NCBI GenBank assembly: GCA_963969495.1
Contig: OZ018318.1
Coordinates: forward strand, 177,810,246 to 177,874,245
DNA from: Ceratothoa steindachneri
Taxonomy: Eukaryota; Arthropoda; Malacostraca; Isopoda; Cymothoidae
Direction: 5' to 3'
Length of the DNA: 64,000 bases
Shown piece by piece: positions 51,436-63,361 of the stretch. Each line of letters opens with the position of its first letter. Positions within the stretch are counted from its first letter, which is position 1. Position numbers and translations under genes: made by a program. Below the pieces are notes generated by a model that saw nothing but the letters and a program-made list of their open reading frames with translations, did not search any database and was not told where the DNA came from.

Positions 51436-51644
51436 CGATTACTTTGAGACTTATTCTAGTGGTTCTGGTTGGATGCTTCATGAAATCTACTCTGCATTTG
51501 TAAAACCCTTCATCCTTCTCCTTGACCGATGAAATCTGGAGTTCAGCTACCCGATCTTTCATCACGAGGTTAGCTCGGCCACCCAAAACAGTAGTATCCA
51601 TCCAATGGGTGACCGAATCTCTTAATCCTGGTCGTAAATCATAG
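51436..51644 (-). CDS. Sidestep-like receptor, internal exon 1 of 6 seen (end of first Ig domain)
   Basis: Most 5' exon found of a sidestep-family cell-surface Ig receptor, a family known from Drosophila as motor-axon guidance receptors that bind Beat proteins. The exon carries 1 nt, 69 codons and 1 nt. It encodes the back half of a V-type Ig domain: a motif HWMDTTVLGGRA, then the signature DEGFYKCRVDF (the D-x-G-x-Y-x-C of Ig strand F), followed by a strand-G stretch ending ISLKVI. The acceptor is a T-rich tract ending in GGCAG and the donor is GTGAGT. The 3' phase (one base of a Val codon) fits the next exon at 38146 exactly. No signal peptide or first Ig half was found between 51645 and 64000, so the 5' exons are either undetected there or beyond the window. 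No stop interrupts the frame. The family call rests on recognising the residue pattern; which sidestep paralogue it is remains open. Confidence 0.88.
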
Positions 51645-52290
51645 CTGCCAAAGAAAAAAAATCAAAATTAAAAGTTTATATCCTAAAAAAAGTTTAACAT
51701 TAATTTTCAACCAATTTTAGTCCTCTGGATTCCCTCTTTTCCGCCCTTCATAAAAAAAACATGAATTATGTGATATTTCTCAATATTTTCCTATATACTT
51801 CGGCACAAGGTCAATTTATTGAGTATATGCAATTCTTTATACATCGAGAAACCACTCGATAGATTGGCTATACAAATGTTCCGCGGAAAATTATATTTAG
51901 CATCGAACTTCAATTGTTTTTATTCGAAAATTAAATTATTATCCCTAAGAACTGATGTTTATGAACATGCGATTTGATGGATTACCACCGGACATAAGCC
52001 ACTCTGAGAGAGAAAGACAACGCCGCCTACATATTTATTTAAACGTTCATAAAAATTAATTCATATGCAAGTTTTATATCCCTCTTTCTATTTTCAGGAG
52101 TTAACAAGAAGATTAAACATTGACATTTATTGACATTCCATCTCAATGAGACCCTTTTCCCATGGTCAAGGAATTCTAATATCCAACTAAACTGAATCTC
52201 CTGTCTACGATTAATAAATGACCGATGTCACTGAGTGGTGGTGGTTTTTCTGTCAGATAGTCATTGTGGTAAGAACGGGCAAATGCTCGG
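51645..52290. other. Intron upstream of exon 1, nothing recognised
   Basis: AT-rich. I looked on the minus strand for the first half of Ig 1 or a signal peptide and found neither. Confidence 0.45.
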
Positions 52291-52339
52291 TTAAAATGTT
52301 GGGTTTCAATTATGGCCGGGTGTATTTTGATTGAGAATA

Positions 52340-53170
52340 TTTTTGTTTCAGCTTGTACGTGTTTGGGTGGGTGGGCTACGTGTACATCCTATGATTGTTC
52401 TGAGTGTACTGTTTTTGATGGTTTCGAATGTGTTCCTGCGAGATTTTGCTATTGTTGAGTGAAACGCTGGTGTTGCATAGTTGATGGAGGTGCGGATGAA
52501 TTGTTTGTATAGAGTTGTAAGAGGCTCTTTCTTTTGTCCAGATGTAATATTTGATAGGGTTTTGAGTGCTTCGACTTTATTTGTGTTCTTCTTTGCAATG
52601 CTTGTTTTGTTGGTTTTGATTGTCATTTTGGTGTCTATTGATTCCTATAGTGGTGTTTTTTTTAGTGGAAGTTGCTGTTAATTTACTCACATTTTGCGGT
52701 GTTGTTCGATTTGTTGTAGTTAAGTGTTCAGAGCATTATTTTTAATTTGTTCGTTTTGATTTGTAAGCTAGTGTCGTAGTGTGTAAATACATACGTTGTC
52801 TTTATCTCTGATTGAATTTATGATTGAGGGGTGTGTGCGGTGAGTAAGATTTTGGCTGTCTGGTTATAGGTTTTGATTAATGGGGCTTGTGTTTGCGGGA
52901 TGCCATATGTAAAAAGGTTGAATAGTAGGGGTGATAGACTAGCTCTTTGTAGGATGCCACTGTAGAGTGGTCAATTGTGTGATTTAAAAGTTCGATGGGT
53001 GACTTTGGCCTATCTGTCGATGATGAGGTTTATTATCCAGTTTTGTTCATTTTGTAATGTTTGTGTTCAGGATATTGTGTGCTAGATACAGTTTTAGTGC
53101 TGTGTCGAATTTTTTGTTTAGCTCTATTGAAGCAATTAATGCACCAGAGAGGTGTTAGGATTTATTAAAG
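52340..53170 (-). pseudogene. Second non-LTR retrotransposon (Jockey-like) polymerase remnant
   Basis: Minus-strand fragments in order: VALIASIELNKKFDTALKLYL at about 53125 (the dLxKAFDxV palm motif), RASLSPLLFNLFTYGIP at about 52930 (the QGSVLSPLLF motif), and a 92-codon frame 52348-52626 with VEALKTLSNITSGQKKEPLTTLYKQFIRTSINYATPAFHS, the thumb region. The YADD box is not visible in the broken middle. No endonuclease or Gag-like part. It is of a different subfamily from the remnant at 33.1-34.9 kb by residue pattern. Confidence 0.6.
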
Positions 53171-53789
53171 ATATTGATTGTCTGTTGCATAAAGGTTGGT
53201 TATGATGGCCTTGTTTGAGTGTGTGATTTTTAAACTAGTTTCAGAGACAGAAGTATATTTGGGTCTTATGCATACCAGTGTTTTCCATCTTTCTCTACTC
53301 CTTTTATTACTCATCTTGATCTGAGCTAAAATTGATTATATAATCTCTATACGTCCATACAGTGATGGCTGTCATGTACTCTTTATTTCAGTCTGAACGA
53401 TCAACTTGACAGATGACATATTTCGGAAGGGTCTTTGGGCATGCCATAACTAAATATCATTTTCAACATTAACTAGCTCAAGTTATAAAATCTTACTGTT
53501 TGAAACTATTTAAGAACTTGCTTTGGAAACTAGTTTTCCTTTTATTCCTCCATACTATACTCTGATTTATCTTTCGCAACTTATTAATAGGAGGATTTTT
53601 TAAGAAAGTTTTATACAACTATTCGCCGGAAAAAGTTATTTTCAGCATGGATTACTTTCCTTAATTCAGTCGATGATCGATGAAAAAACATATAAAATTT
53701 TTTGGCGATTTTTACTTCATTTCGACCTCAGAGCTAAAAAAACCAAGTGCTCGGGACTTCTGTTTTTATTCCGCCAAAAACATATATAT
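53171..53789. other. Spacer, nothing recognised
   Basis: AT-rich. The left part may continue the non-LTR remnant without recognisable residues. Confidence 0.35.
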
Positions 53790-53790
53790 A

Positions 53791-54720
53791 AGAGGAGCGG
53801 TCAATAAGTTTTGCAATTCCGATATAAGGAAACGAGATATGAGGAAAAGTGTTTTATTATTTTTCAATATAACTACCCTCGACTTCAATGCACTTGCGCC
53901 ACTGGTCCCTGAGGCTTTAAATTGCCGACAACCAAAAGTCTCCCGACTGCTGTTCAATCCACTCCTAGACGGCGAGCTAGACATCTTCATCGTTCCCAAA
54001 CTAGCGTTCACGCAGTGCATCCTTGAGCTGGCGGAATAAAATGTAGTCGCTAGGGGCCAGATCTGGACTGTAGGGGAGATGATTGAGCTCCTCGAATCCG
54101 CACTTGCCCAGGACAGCTTGTGCAACTGTGGCCTTGTGGACTTTGACGACGTTGAAGTCGATCATGGGAAGTGAGGTTTCTAGGGACCCAACGGGCAGAG
54201 ACCTTGGGCATGGCCAAATTGTTGTGAATGATGTTGATAACACTTGCATGTGATATTCCAAGTTCTGGCACGATTTCTTCGACCTTCACCCGTCGATTTT
54301 CGATATCATCTTCTCCATACAGGCAACATTGTCCTCGTTCATCACGTCTGACGTGCGTCCTGGACGGGGGTCATCTTCAAGGGACTCACGACCATGGCGA
54401 AACTCCCTATTCCATGAGCAATGATTGCATAGGAAGGGGCGATGTCGGTTTACACTGCAACCATGCGCTTATGAATCTCTTTTGCATTCTTGCCTTCCTT
54501 GGTCAAAAATTTGATCAGTGTGTGGTGCTTAACGTTCTCCATTGTTGAAAGATTGGTGACTGACGATCTGCAATCAGCTACTGCTTCTTAAATAGACGAG
54601 GCAGGAGCGTGTGGCTGCAGGTCCTGACTTGTCATAATTTGTTCTAATACCCCCACAAACAGACATCCCCCTTTCTCTGTTTTGCCCTATCGATTCGAAA
54701 AACTTAATGACTGCCCCTCA
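53791..54720 (-). mobile_element. Internally deleted mariner with imperfect terminal repeats
   Basis: Left end agaggagcggtcaataagtt and right end (reverse complement) tgaggggcagtcattaagtt agree at most positions. The length of about 930 bp is short against the usual 1.3 kb. The transposase inside has lost its middle. Confidence 0.78.
53850..54543 (-). pseudogene. Mariner transposase with a central deletion
   Basis: Starts MENVKHHTLIKFLTKEGKNA near 54543, followed by EIHKRMVAVYTDIAPSYA, the first helix-turn-helix of mariner transposases. The second one (VEEIVPELGISHASVINIIHNNL) and the linker KVSARWVPRNLT follow in another frame. Then the sequence jumps to VHKATVAQAVLGKCGFEELN and LPYSPDLAPSDYILFRQLKD, the region containing the third catalytic Asp. 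About 120 residues, including the first catalytic Asp, are gone, and the HDNAP segment with the second Asp is altered. It ends near 53860 with SLRDQWRKCIEVEGSYIEK. Non-functional. Confidence 0.8.
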
Positions 54721-54832
54721 TATCAAGAATTAGTGTTGATTTTTTCATATGTAGAAATTACATTTGACTATGTGATGGATACTTTTCTCGAAAAGAGAGG
54801 AATGAAATTATACTTCGGAAATTTACTTTATT

Positions 54833-56149
54833 ATAAGTGTGATAGAACGGGTTGAGGCCGCGTTAATTTCAACCCCTGTCACATGTTATTTAAAACCACG
54901 ATGCTTCCCAAGTGCATCTTCGCTTTGAAGCTTAGCGCCTTATCGCAGCCACCTGAGTCAATGTTTAAACAAGGAGGTTTATCTTCCCCCCGTTCAGCCT
55001 CATACGCCAACCTCGCCAGATTAAGTTAGGCTTATGGGCAGATAAGGCATTGTTCCCAGGCTCGGCTGTGCATTCCCTCGAAGCTCCCACTCCATTGTCC
55101 CCCACGCCAAGGGAGTGTCTCGACTATTTAGATGGAAACTTTACCACTAAGATCAGATTGGAGATCCAGATTTTCGTCGCGAAACATCACCACGACCCTT
55201 TCTAACTTTGTGCGACAAGGGACCTCGACCTCGAGATTCACCATCACTTGTCCAGAAGGAGGACAATATCCCTTGAGTGCCAAGGTTCGAGCCTTTCGTG
55301 ACGCCAATTCCACTAGGCTTCCCCCTCGTTGTTCAGAAAGAGAACAACGTTAGAACAGCCATTGTTCGTTCGAGCCCGTTGACAAGAAACGGTTCTCACT
55401 TCTTCCCCTGTTGTTTAGAAGAGAACAACATATAACAGCCATTGTTCATTCGAGCCCGTTGACAAGAAAAGGTTCTCAACCTTCACCCTTGTTGTTCAGA
55501 AGATAACAACATTAGAACAGCCATTGTTCTTGAGCTCGTAGACAAGAGACGGTTCTCACCCCCCTGTTGTTCAGAAGAGAACAACGTAGAACAGCCATTG
55601 TTCTTCAAGCCGTTCGTCAAGAAATGGTTCTCATTCCCAAGACGCCACGACAGGATCCTTTTATCCCCCCCCCCTTCGGCTGGAACTCGCCAGCAGACCG
55701 AAAATTCCTTCACGTCGACTTCCTCTGCACCACTAGTATAAAATTACGTGAGCCGAACGTTACCTTTGAGTATTTAACCCTTTTGCCAATTCTATCCTGC
55801 GCTTTAAATGGTTTAGCGAACCATCCCATCTCTTTAACTCTATATTTGTTTTACCTTTTTAAATCTTTTAATCCTCGGATTAGCCCGAGCCCCCACGACC
55901 CTTTCCATTCTCTGTTTATGTCAATATTTTCCGTTTTGTGTATTGTTGATAGTTATTATTAATAAAACTCTATTTTATTAATGATAGCAATATTATTATC
56001 CTTAAGCTCAGTTCCACTTCTTAAGCATATCGAAGATACATAATATCGGCCCGCCAGACATCCACGCACTCTAAAGATTTTTTAAAGAAGTTCCCTTAAC
56101 AAATAGTTATATATGGTATATCGTTGAGAGTCCATTCTACGACAATAAG
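54833..56149 (+). repeat. Solo LTR of family A with ATAAG target duplication
   Basis: The LTR proper is 54838-56144 (1307 bp), TGTGATAG to CTACGACA, flanked by ATAAG at 54833-54837 and 56145-56149. It is more diverged from the two LTRs of the 40439-46103 element than they are from each other, so it is an older insertion reduced by recombination. It retains the tandem unit array at about 55325-55640. Confidence 0.92.
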
Positions 56150-58263
56150 CATTTTTTTCGAGTGCAAATTTATTAGCGAATAAGAGATAGGACTATGAAT
56201 ACTGGAGCTTCCTTAAAAAAGAAATCTAATCAACTATATTATTTCGAAGAAATAAGGGAGTTTTAAACCTCTTTTTCACATATTTCACTTCCATATTTAA
56301 AGATTAAAAGGCGCAAAAGTTTTTATTTCTAAATTCGAAGAAGAGAAACTAAAGAACAATTGGAAAAAAGTGGTGTATATTCCAACGGTGGAGTATTTAT
56401 ATAGCGCTATTGGAATGACTTCTGGACACCTAGTTGTATATATATGAGTAGTTGTCTCACTCTTATGGGCTGCGATGGTTTTTTCAGTTTCCAGCTCCTT
56501 AATCAAATTTTAGAGAACCCTTATCATTTAAGCTGTCTTTAAGACTTGATATTTTTCTTCTGTATAATTGAACTAATCGAAATGAATCTTTACATTCTAG
56601 TCGGGAGATAATAGTCGAAAATGATCAAATCTAAATTTATTATGAAATAACTTAAATGCAACGCTAAAGTAAAGTGAAACCATTTAGTTTAACTAGTAAA
56701 ATAATCGATTAGTCTATAGAGTTTATTCGAGGTTCATAAAATGCAATGAATTATGTTGGTTTTAATCTCAAAATATCACTTAATATCGGCTGGAGACAAA
56801 GAGAAACAACCATGGAATCGCATTCAGTAAATTATAATGGAACTTTGCACAAAAAGAAAAAGATTTTTTTCATTTCTCTCCCATATTAATTCAACAACAT
56901 TTAGCAATGATACTTTATCAAGGTTAAATTAAAATTGAGGAAGAATGGGAAAGGCGGCATCTATTTGGTAGCAAAGATAACTTCCGCAGTGAGAACATTC
57001 AATGTATCTAAATTTTAATTTTAGTTTCTATGATTCTAAAGATAGAAAACAAAGTGTTGCCATTAAAGGGGGATGAGACTAATGAAGGTGTACTATGTAT
57101 CTATAGTAGTACAGGAGTAATATAATTCAAAGAATACTTGGTTTGCAGCTCTAATTTTCTCTTGGAAACTTCCAGCTGTTTTCGAGACAAGCGATTGCTT
57201 TGAGGAAAAGTTGCATCGAACTTTTGTCTCTAAATTTCCCTGGGATTATTGTAAAGAGTAAGGAGAGTGTTATTTACCTTGAGAAAAAAACAAGCCATGT
57301 TTTGGGTTTTTACTCACTAATTTTTGTGCATTGCATTAGTACTGAGCTACCAGATAATGAGGTAAAAATAATAAAAATAATAATAATAATGTGAAGTCTG
57401 AAATGGAAATAGTATATTTTGTTAGTTTGATTCAGCAGAATGAAAAAATGGCGGATCAAAGGAACATCGGTAGGGCAATGGTAATAATCCCTAACAATCT
57501 TGAAATACCTAAAACTGGCTAATAAAACAATAAAGAATTAAATGCCTAAAGAAATTTAGGCAACTCTCTCTTATTGAAAGGATATTAATTAAGAAAAATG
57601 TGCTTCTATATTCTCGTTTTCTGTGTAATATGTCTACCTTTGGTTATAATAAATATAATTAGCTGGATGGTGACCATTCATTCAAACTCGGAAATTTACT
57701 AAATATTTTGATAAGTAATCACAAGAGTTTAATATGGCAAATCAAATTTATAAACAGAAATATTTATAATTGCCTCTTAGATTAATATAACAGTTTGTTT
57801 CAGAATTGAAAAAAGAGAATTATCGCTATAAGAAAGATTTAAGGTGAGTAGTTGTGGAACAATATTAGATCAAAGGAATTTTCTATATAAAATGAAAAAC
57901 TTCCCGAAATGTTTTCGAAGAATATAGAACTTTAAAAATGCCAAAAGTTAGGAATCAGACACGGCTTTAGAGCCAGCCAACTGCCTGAAGATTCCATCAC
58001 TTGCTTCTTTTTTCTCTTTGACACAGAGCTAAACTTAGACTATGTCACTTCAAAGGTGATTTACGGTTTTGAGAGTCATACCAGATTATATTCGGGGTTA
58101 AGAATATGCCTAAATACCCACACAAAGTTATAAGCAAAAGAAGGACCTAAGAAATTAAACTATCGACGCTTTCAACAGCCTTTCCTATCTTGTTTTAAAT
58201 GAATATCAAAACATTTGCTCCTTTAGTAGGCTCCCCCTGAAAATTTACTTTGGTTATATAAAG
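56150..58263. other. AT-rich stretch, nothing recognised
   Basis: No coding motif or terminal repeat seen. The short open frames (for example 57200-57394) look like chance. Confidence 0.4.
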
Positions 58264-58460
58264 TATCAGGTTGAAACAAAAGTATGTAATGTCAGATTTT
58301 CTAGAATAAGGTTTACATAGCATGTTTTAAAGTAATGCCTCTTGTTAACAATCATGAATGCTACAATTAGTAATATACATATATCTCTTTCTTTCAGATT
58401 ATAAAAATATTTCTTATAATCATATTTTATTCACCCCATATCGTTATAACTAAAGATCAT
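58264..58460 (+). mobile_element. Truncated copy of the 60191 mariner's left end
   Basis: The stretch beginning atcaggttgaaacaaaagta matches 60190-60370 through its first roughly 180 bp, including the shared ctttcagatt and aatcatat/aatcttat words, and then diverges. It is either a 5' fragment or a short non-autonomous derivative; no matching right end was found nearby. Confidence 0.6.
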
Positions 58461-60188
58461 GTCAAACATTTTTTATTATATGTGTTTTAGAAAAATATAA
58501 ATTTCAGAAATTCGATAGCAGCCCTTGATTCAACTGCTTTGTGAGCTTTCGTTTCCAGCTTACGAATAATCTTTCTCTCGCTGAAATTCAAGCGTTTAAG
58601 ATGATTCTAAATAGAAAAATGCAACTTGCTTTTATTATAGCTTTATTCATTATGAGTTGACCTTTCACGATTACACTTATCGTATCTTCAGAACATACTA
58701 AGTAAAATTAAATTGATCAACCTTTTAATACAAAGTTGTTTAGGTATGAATGGAATGGTGGGATAGGCTTATCATATATGCAGGTAGGTGACCGTTCAGA
58801 GGCTAGCGTTAAAACAATGGGGAAAAGGTAAATGCTGCACTGGAAGGGCTATCTATGTATACATAACTCGATATAATGTACATGCATTATACAGGCATGA
58901 TTATGTGTATTAACAGGTAAATATATATAATTTTAATCCCCAAATATATATGTGATACTATTAAATACATATTTTAATTATTAAAATTATAACTATTAAA
59001 GACTATTTATAATGCGAACCTAATAAAAAATATTTAAATAATTTTTTAGTTCTTCGCATTTCGTGTTTAATTTCGGCTTCCTTTCTTTGATAAGAATTGC
59101 TTCAACAATCTTCAAGTTTTCTTCATTTGTTGATCTGGAGGTGGTTTTGAAATTTTAGGCAACGTTAGGGATTTTATTCCAGCTGTGGGCCCCATTAAAA
59201 TGTTAATGTATTTTAGTGCTTTTGTATCGGTGTTGGTTTGCACGTGGTGTAATATTATTAGTAGTATACTCGATGTATGACAACGCACATTTGTTTATAG
59301 CTACGTCATTTGTAGCTTTGCAAACAGCTGTAACAATGATCAAAGAGTCCTTTTTCAGAGTTATATATCCATATCACCTTCACTAAAGCTCAGTCCAGGT
59401 AGGCTAATATAACAAATTATTAACTATCTATAATATTCATAATATTTAAAAATTAACAATAAATAATAATATTTGCTTTAGTAGGTTGTTTTTTTTCTGT
59501 TAATCAGGTCACTTTTTTCATGGTCAAATCGCCGCATTTCGTTTTCTAGACACCATCTAATTTATATTCTTATATCGCACGCAAACTCTTATTTTTCCAC
59601 AAATTATATGGATGTCATTCAAAATGAGAGAGAACAAACGTGATGCGACTTTTGGAACAGATATAAAACTTCCCGACTGGCTGCTGGGCACCGTTAGTAG
59701 CCATTACTAAGAGACAATTCCCATTTCTCTTTTTACCTTCATTAGTAGCCTTGAGCTGCAATTCTTGGCACATGCAGGCCATGCTGGTTTCCTTTCAACA
59801 GCAGGTAGAATAATGACAAAATTATATTATATTTAGCAGCAATATGTACATGTACCACATTTAACGTCAAAGAAATATATCGTAGAGAAAGAGGTGGGCT
59901 AAGTTGCAAAAAGGACTGTTGTTTACATTCATTGGAGTTTGAGTAACTCATACAGGGTGAACCCTTTAGTGAATTTGTCCATATCCTGCAATATTTATCC
60001 AATACAATGAGATTGATAAAGGCAAAGAAGCTATAACTGCAGTATCTTTTTCATACTCCTTTATTCCACTGATAATACTTCCCTTCCTTTGTGCTTTCTT
60101 CATCCATTTTCACTCCCAACACATTTAGGTCAGTTATTTGATACAAACCTCTCTCCACTTAAAAGATTGCCAACGAATACTTGAAATA
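58461..60188. other. AT-rich stretch, nothing recognised
   Basis: An 86-codon minus-strand frame at 59742-60002 has no known motif. No repeat ends recognised. Confidence 0.35.
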
Positions 60189-60190
60189 TA

Positions 60191-61440
60191 TCAGGTTGGA
60201 ACTAAAATAAGGTCCGATATTTCATGAATAAAGGTTTATTTATAAATTATTATAGTAGTCCCTCTCGTTATCGTTAAAAAATGTTGAAATTAGCAATTTA
60301 TTACATATTTCTTTCAGATTTTATATCTATTTATTGTATAATCTTATTCAATATTCACCTCTATATTCCTCCCATGTAAAGATAATTTTAGGCATGTTTT
60401 ACTCTATTGGGTTTATAGAGGTTTCAATAAAAGTACAGCTGCAAAATATATTCAGAACACTTTTGTGATGCTGCAGTAAATAAAAAAGGTTGGAGGAGCT
60501 GCTTTTCTTGTTTCCAAAGTCGGAATTTCAGTCTAAAAGACGGCCAAAAAAGAAAGTAGTACAAAAAACCTGATTCCGAAGAATTGGAAGCTGTTTTCTT
60601 AGAAAATCCTGCTACACCTTATATGGAACTCGCAGTATAATTAAATCTCACGCAGGCGACTGTACTATGCCTAATGAAAAGGATTTGGGAGGGTCCACTG
60701 TTAGTAAAATGGGTACTGCACGAACTCTTCCCGGCAAATCTGTGAATCATTGCTTCAACGACACTTTCAGGTATCATTTCTTAAAAGGGTTTTTAATTCT
60801 TATGATAAGTGGATTCTCTAGCATAACGTCAACCGACGCCCTTCGTGGATAAGTAGAGGAAACATAATATCTTACGAAGCGAGAGGAAGATTACTTACAA
60901 AAAAGATAATGTTGAGTGTGGGACATTAAAGGAATTGGAGATTGCAAACTGCTAAAAAACAATCAAACAATTAATACTAATCTCTACCGCAATCAACTTC
61001 GTCGTTTTTGTATTTGCTTTAGGCCAAATTCTAGAGTCATCAGAAGGGGTCTTTATCTCCATCACGATAATGGACTTCTTTACACAACTTGAATGAACAA
61101 AAGATCTGTTGGGGAAGTTCGGTTGGCAAATATTTCTTTATTCTTCATATTTTCCCGATCTTGATCCTTTTGATTATTACTTGTGTAGGGGATTACAAAA
61201 CCATTCGGGTTGTCTTACTTTGACATCAAGAGAAGAGGTTAAAACGAGTTTGATTTACATTTTGTATCAAAACCTGAACAACTTTAGAACGTGGCATTAG
61301 CGTTTATGAGCTTTTTATCAAGTGGAATTAGGTTCTAATAAGCAATGGAGGTTGTTCATGATTAAAAATTTGCCTTCCATAATTCTTTCAGGTTTAATAT
61401 CAACCCTAAATTCGGACATTACTTTCGGACTACCCTCCTG
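60191..61440 (+). mobile_element. SETMAR-like mariner with imperfect terminal repeats
   Basis: Left end tcaggttggaactaaaataa and the reverse complement of the right end tcaggagggtagtccgaaag share the outer positions and then the ggtccga/tgtccga core. TA flanks both ends. Length 1.25 kb. The transposase relic is on the plus strand. It matches the truncated copy at 58264. Confidence 0.7.
60410..61400 (+). pseudogene. SETMAR-like mariner transposase, decayed
   Basis: Fragments in order: a first helix-turn-helix relic (YRGFNKSTAAKYIQNTF at about 60420), a middle region with few recognisable residues, YLHHDNGLLYTT at about 61060 (second catalytic Asp motif; intact relatives have LLHDNARPH), and in the frame 61109-61300 GWQIFLYSSYFPDLDPFDYY, where FDYY carries the third catalytic Asp (usual SDYH/SDYY). 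It then continues FRTWH near the C-terminus. Many frame changes and stops. The catalytic spacing cannot be counted reliably because of indels between the two motifs. Confidence 0.72.
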
Positions 61441-61839
61441 ATATAAGGGGGGAAACGTAAATCAAATTCTATGAGAGTTACACTAGATATTTTAAAACTT
61501 ATTTGGTAACTCACATTAATTAATACTCAGTACATCGATTAAAAATAATGGCAATGGCTTTTTGTACTTTTGGCTGTATGTCTGGTTCTCTAGGCGGGTT
61601 ACACTAATTGACCAAGGAGGAAACTTCTTCCAACTTTCTCTGTAGAAGGAAATCTGGTTTAACCCTATTAATGTCGGATCTAATATTTTTTAAAGAAAAT
61701 CGCATAATAATAATTTAGCAAAGTATTTCAGGTTCAGAACAAAATTTCCAAGAAGACAATTGAAAGAACCTGGAAGTGTTTAGAGCTGAGAAAAGCGGAG
61801 TATAGAACAGGCCAGGCAATGGCTTCGTCACTTTCCCCT
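61441..61839. other. Spacer between mariner and repeat D copy 2
   Basis: Nothing recognised. Confidence 0.35.
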
Positions 61840-62177
61840 ACAGACGGATCTTGCGCTTCGCTACTAAGATTAAAATTTAAAATCTAAAAAAAGCAGCCAT
61901 GGTTAAATTTTTATCAATTTTATGAACTTTGACAATTATAATAATTTTAAAAATTTACTCTAAATTAAATTTTCCCGCTTTCACCATTCGTAATTCTTTG
62001 GGTTTTAAAAAATTCACAAAGTTTCGATAAATTATATTTATTTCTGAACTTCACCATTTTGGGGGGATATTATAAAAAAATATTAGAAATAACTTTGATA
62101 AACAAAACATAAGTCATAACCGAACTAAGATGAAATCATTATTCAAATACTCAAAAAATCCCCTTCTTAAATTATAG
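61840..62177. repeat. Dispersed repeat D, copy 2
   Basis: About 340 bp matching 6980-7376: cttgcgcttcgctact, gcagccatggtt, the ttctgaacttcaccattt word, and the aaatactcaaaaaa tail. Unlike copy 1 it is not followed by a family C repeat. Confidence 0.68.
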
Positions 62178-63020
62178 AGTTAGTGATGATAACGCATACG
62201 TGACAGACAGATGAGCAATGCTGGCTTGCTAGAGTACACATATATACTTTTTGAGTCACGGAGTCCAATTCGTTCCTGTATCGTGATAGAAATCACGCTA
62301 CTCATTATTTCCAAGATATTTACAACTAATTATAATCATCGCAAATATTATTAACATTTCTTTGTATGAGATGACGTAATGAAATCACAAATTCCGATGT
62401 AATCATAGAGTAAAGGAGATTTCCTAAGTGAGGGCGAAAGAAAATGTACATAGATTTAGGGAACTTGTTCTCTACGTTCTGGTGGCACTAATTATATGCA
62501 TTATTTCTCTTGCTATGGAATATGAATGTCCCAAATCACGACATACTTTTTCCCCTTTTGTTAATAAGGAATAAATTTTTCCTGAACTTTTTATCCATTC
62601 TTGAAGATTAAGACATCTTTTATGTGCTAGCTTTCACTCCACCCCTTTACTTCCAAGTTGAATAATAATGAAATTTAAATTCTGTTTTTATTCTATAGTG
62701 TTGAGTGAAGTCCTTTTTCTAGGATGAATAAAGTTTTGCATTAAGTAATTTAATTCCATTTTAAATGGAAATAGTTTGCCCTTCTTCCGTTATCCTTATA
62801 AAAGACTATTTAAATTGTGACTTTCTTTTAGGTGGGTTTAAAAGAAATTTGCCCCAAAGAAAAAGAGGTATATTGATGTGTCACTAACATCCTTAGTATC
62901 GTCATTAACATCAGTGTCCAGCTAAATATCAACATAAGGATGTTTAGCTATATCATTATCAACATCTTTAATATCATAATTAACCTCATATTGAACACAA
63001 CATAGCTGTAGCCCAATGGC
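62178..63020. other. AT-rich stretch, nothing recognised
   Basis: No coding or repeat signal seen on either strand. Confidence 0.35.
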
Positions 63021-63094
63021 ACTCGGATCGTGCCACGGAATGCGCGAGTGCCAAATGGGAGAAGAGGTTTGAGAAGAGAACCTGCCAGACCACC

Positions 63095-63246
63095 TCTTTG
63101 TCTCTGTCTCTCTCCCTCTTTCCCCCATCTCTTTCTCTCTTTATCTCTTGCCCTCTCTATCTCTCTCTCTTCCTCTCTATCTCTCTTTCTCCCTCCCCCT
63201 CTCTCTCTTTCCATCTCCCCCTCTCTCTCTTCCTTCCTCTCTCTAA
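63095..63246. repeat. Polypyrimidine (CT-rich) tract
   Basis: About 150 bp of almost pure C and T on the plus strand, with ctctctct runs. The open frames through it on both strands are artefacts of composition. Confidence 0.92.
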
Positions 63247-63353
63247 CACCCACTACATCATCGGATCAGCCACGAGACTCAGCACGATAGGTTCATTCTC
63301 ATGGAAACCAGATCCTGGGGGATCGCCACGCAACGGAGCTCAGTCCAGTAAGT

Positions 63354-63361
63354 ATAAAAGA
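63354..63361 (+). promoter_or_regulatory. Possible TATA box in a GC-richer island
   Basis: TATAAAAG at 63354-63361, in a locally GC-richer stretch (63010-63660) with a CT-rich tract upstream. It could be the promoter of an unrecognised LTR or of an unseen gene. No downstream coding sequence supports it. Confidence 0.25.
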
